Origin: Prevotella sp. BV3P1
GTDB lineage: Bacteria > Bacteroidota > Bacteroidia > Bacteroidales > Bacteroidaceae
Assembly: GCF_000479005.1 (NCBI RefSeq)
Contig: NZ_AWXC01000028.1
Location: 40,190-104,189, forward strand
Direction: 5' to 3'
Length of the DNA stretch: 64,000 nucleotides
The notes below the pieces were generated by a model. That model did not search any database. It was not told the DNA's origin and saw only the letters and a list, made by a program, of their open reading frames with translations. Below, piece by piece: positions 63,416 through 64,000 of this stretch. The position numbers and the translations under genes are program-made. Position 1 is the first letter of the stretch, and every line of letters begins with the position of its first letter.

Positions 63416-63431
63416 TGGTACGCTCCTTGCA
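63416..63431 (+). promoter_or_regulatory. Sigma-54-type (-24/-12) promoter of hsp20
   Basis: TGGTACG (63416-63422), four bases, then TTGCA (63427-63431) fits the sigma-54 consensus TGGYACG-N4-TTGCW. The GG to GC spacing is exactly ten bases. The start would be near 63442, giving a leader of about 55 bases. No TAnnTTTG element was found in front of this gene. Confidence 0.6.
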
Positions 63432-63482
63432 ACAATGGTTAGTGAACTCGAAAGAGCAAATAAAAATAAACAATATAAAAAT

Positions 63483-63488
63483 AGGAGG
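63483..63488 (+). promoter_or_regulatory. Strong Shine-Dalgarno AGGAGG of hsp20
   Basis: AGGAGG is a full match to the anti-Shine-Dalgarno core. Such strong sites are unusual in Bacteroidota, where most genes use none. The distance is eight bases to ATG 63497 and only two to ATG 63491, favouring the later start. Confidence 0.6.
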
Positions 63489-63496
63489 AAATGTTT

Positions 63497-63922
63497 ATGT
63501 TACCAGTAAGAAACAGAAATTCATGGTTACCAAGTGTGTTTGATGACTTTTTTGATACAGGTCTTGCACCAAGATTGAACAGCACAGCACCCGCCATCAA
63601 CGTCATTGCTCATGACGGTGAGTATGTGGTAGAGTTGGCTGCACCCGGCTTGAAGAAAGATGATTTTGTCGTGAATATCGATAACGACGGAAATTTGACT
63701 ATCAAGATGGAAAAGAAGGTGGAGAACAAAGAAGAGGACAAGAAGGCTCACTACTTGCGTAGAGAGTTTAGTTACTCAAGCTTTGAGCAGACCCTGATTT
63801 TGCCAGATGACGTAGACAAAGAGAAAATTTGCGCAAAAATGTCGGATGGCGTCTTGACGGTTACCTTGCCGAAACGTGAGGAAATTGTACAGACATTAGG
63901 CAAGCAAATCACCGTTGAGTAA
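63497..63922 (+). CDS. Small heat shock protein, Hsp20/alpha-crystallin family
   Basis: 141 residues from ATG 63497, chosen from the AGGAGG spacing; ATG 63491 adds Met-Phe. The N-terminus (NRNSWLPSVFDDFFDTGL) is the Bacteroidota Hsp20 signature. The alpha-crystallin domain follows: VIAHDGEYVVELAAPGLKKDDF, NLTIKMEKKVENKEEDK, YLRREFSYSSFEQTLILPDDVD and KMSDGVLTVTLPKRE. It holds unfolding proteins during heat and other stress. The gene has its own sigma-54-type promoter, a strong ribosome-binding site and a terminator, which suggests tight, strong induction. Confidence 0.92.
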   Translation: MLPVRNRNSWLPSVFDDFFDTGLAPRLNSTAPAINVIAHDGEYVVELAAPGLKKDDFVVNIDNDGNLTIKMEKKVENKEEDKKAHYLRREFSYSSFEQTLILPDDVDKEKICAKMSDGVLTVTLPKREEIVQTLGKQITVE

Positions 63923-63947
63923 TCATTACTTTGATATTTAGATAGAG

Positions 63948-63985
63948 AAAGCCCCGCAATCTAAACGGATTGTGGGGCTTTTGCG
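63948..63985 (+). terminator. Terminator of hsp20
   Basis: Fourteen-base arms (63948-63961 and 63968-63981, one G-T wobble) with GCCCCGC in the centre and a six-base loop are followed by TTGC. It lies 25 bases after the stop codon. Confidence 0.85.
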
Positions 63986-64000
63986 TGGATGAAAATTGGG

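Overview
The window looks like a chromosomal segment of an anaerobic, probably host-associated Bacteroidota of the Prevotella type. The evidence is two SusC/SusD outer-membrane uptake pairs, many lipoproteins with Bacteroidota-style signal sequences, a DUF3822 gene, and promoters of the TAnnTTTG (-7) type in front of many genes. There is no tRNA, rRNA, CRISPR array, prophage or insertion sequence that I can support.

Layout. Positions 1-8100 hold the 3' part of a susC, then susD, a lipoprotein zinc metallopeptidase, a DUF4302 lipoprotein and a BACON-like lipoprotein, closed by a strong terminator; this reads as an outer-membrane uptake locus with a peptidase. Positions 9200-12200 hold peroxide defence (ahpC, ahpF, dps). 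Positions 12475-15200 hold ribosome genes on the minus strand (rsgA, frr, rsmA). Positions 15525-20830 hold a five-gene operon (two Gfo/Idh/MocA oxidoreductases, two DUF1080 proteins, one isomerase-like TIM barrel) that fits oxidative 3-keto-glycoside breakdown. Next come a frameshifted lipoprotein gene, mutY, ferritin, a Pif1-like helicase, a secreted endonuclease/exonuclease/phosphatase-fold protein and a GH3 glycosidase. Positions 30214-34531 hold a minus-strand etfB-etfA-acyl-CoA dehydrogenase operon carrying an inserted four-helix-bundle gene bounded by inverted repeats. Positions 35100-44260 hold dnaG, cls, rsmD-DUF3822, a RecD-like helicase, a small lipoprotein and a SprT-like protein. 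Positions 44423-54087 hold a minus-strand surface-glycan cassette (flippase, cytidylyltransferase-PLP enzyme fusion, octopine-dehydrogenase-like enzyme, LicD, glycosyltransferase) followed by a tricorn-like protease. Positions 54961-62084 hold a second susCD pair with a membrane TPR/HTH regulator. The window ends with two TonB-C-like secreted proteins and hsp20.

The least explained structure is non-coding. Four large intergenic gaps (8461-8830, 26641-27008, 42806-43153, 54309-54615) carry degenerate but collinear copies of one roughly 310-370-nt element: an A-rich box, a series of GCATG-type words about two helical turns apart, and a core with hairpin arms. Each copy points at the promoter of the next gene. 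Other points worth checking are the IVS-like insertion in the etf operon, a sigma-54-type promoter with an upstream palindrome in front of hsp20, and the fused cytidylyltransferase/PLP enzyme next to LicD.
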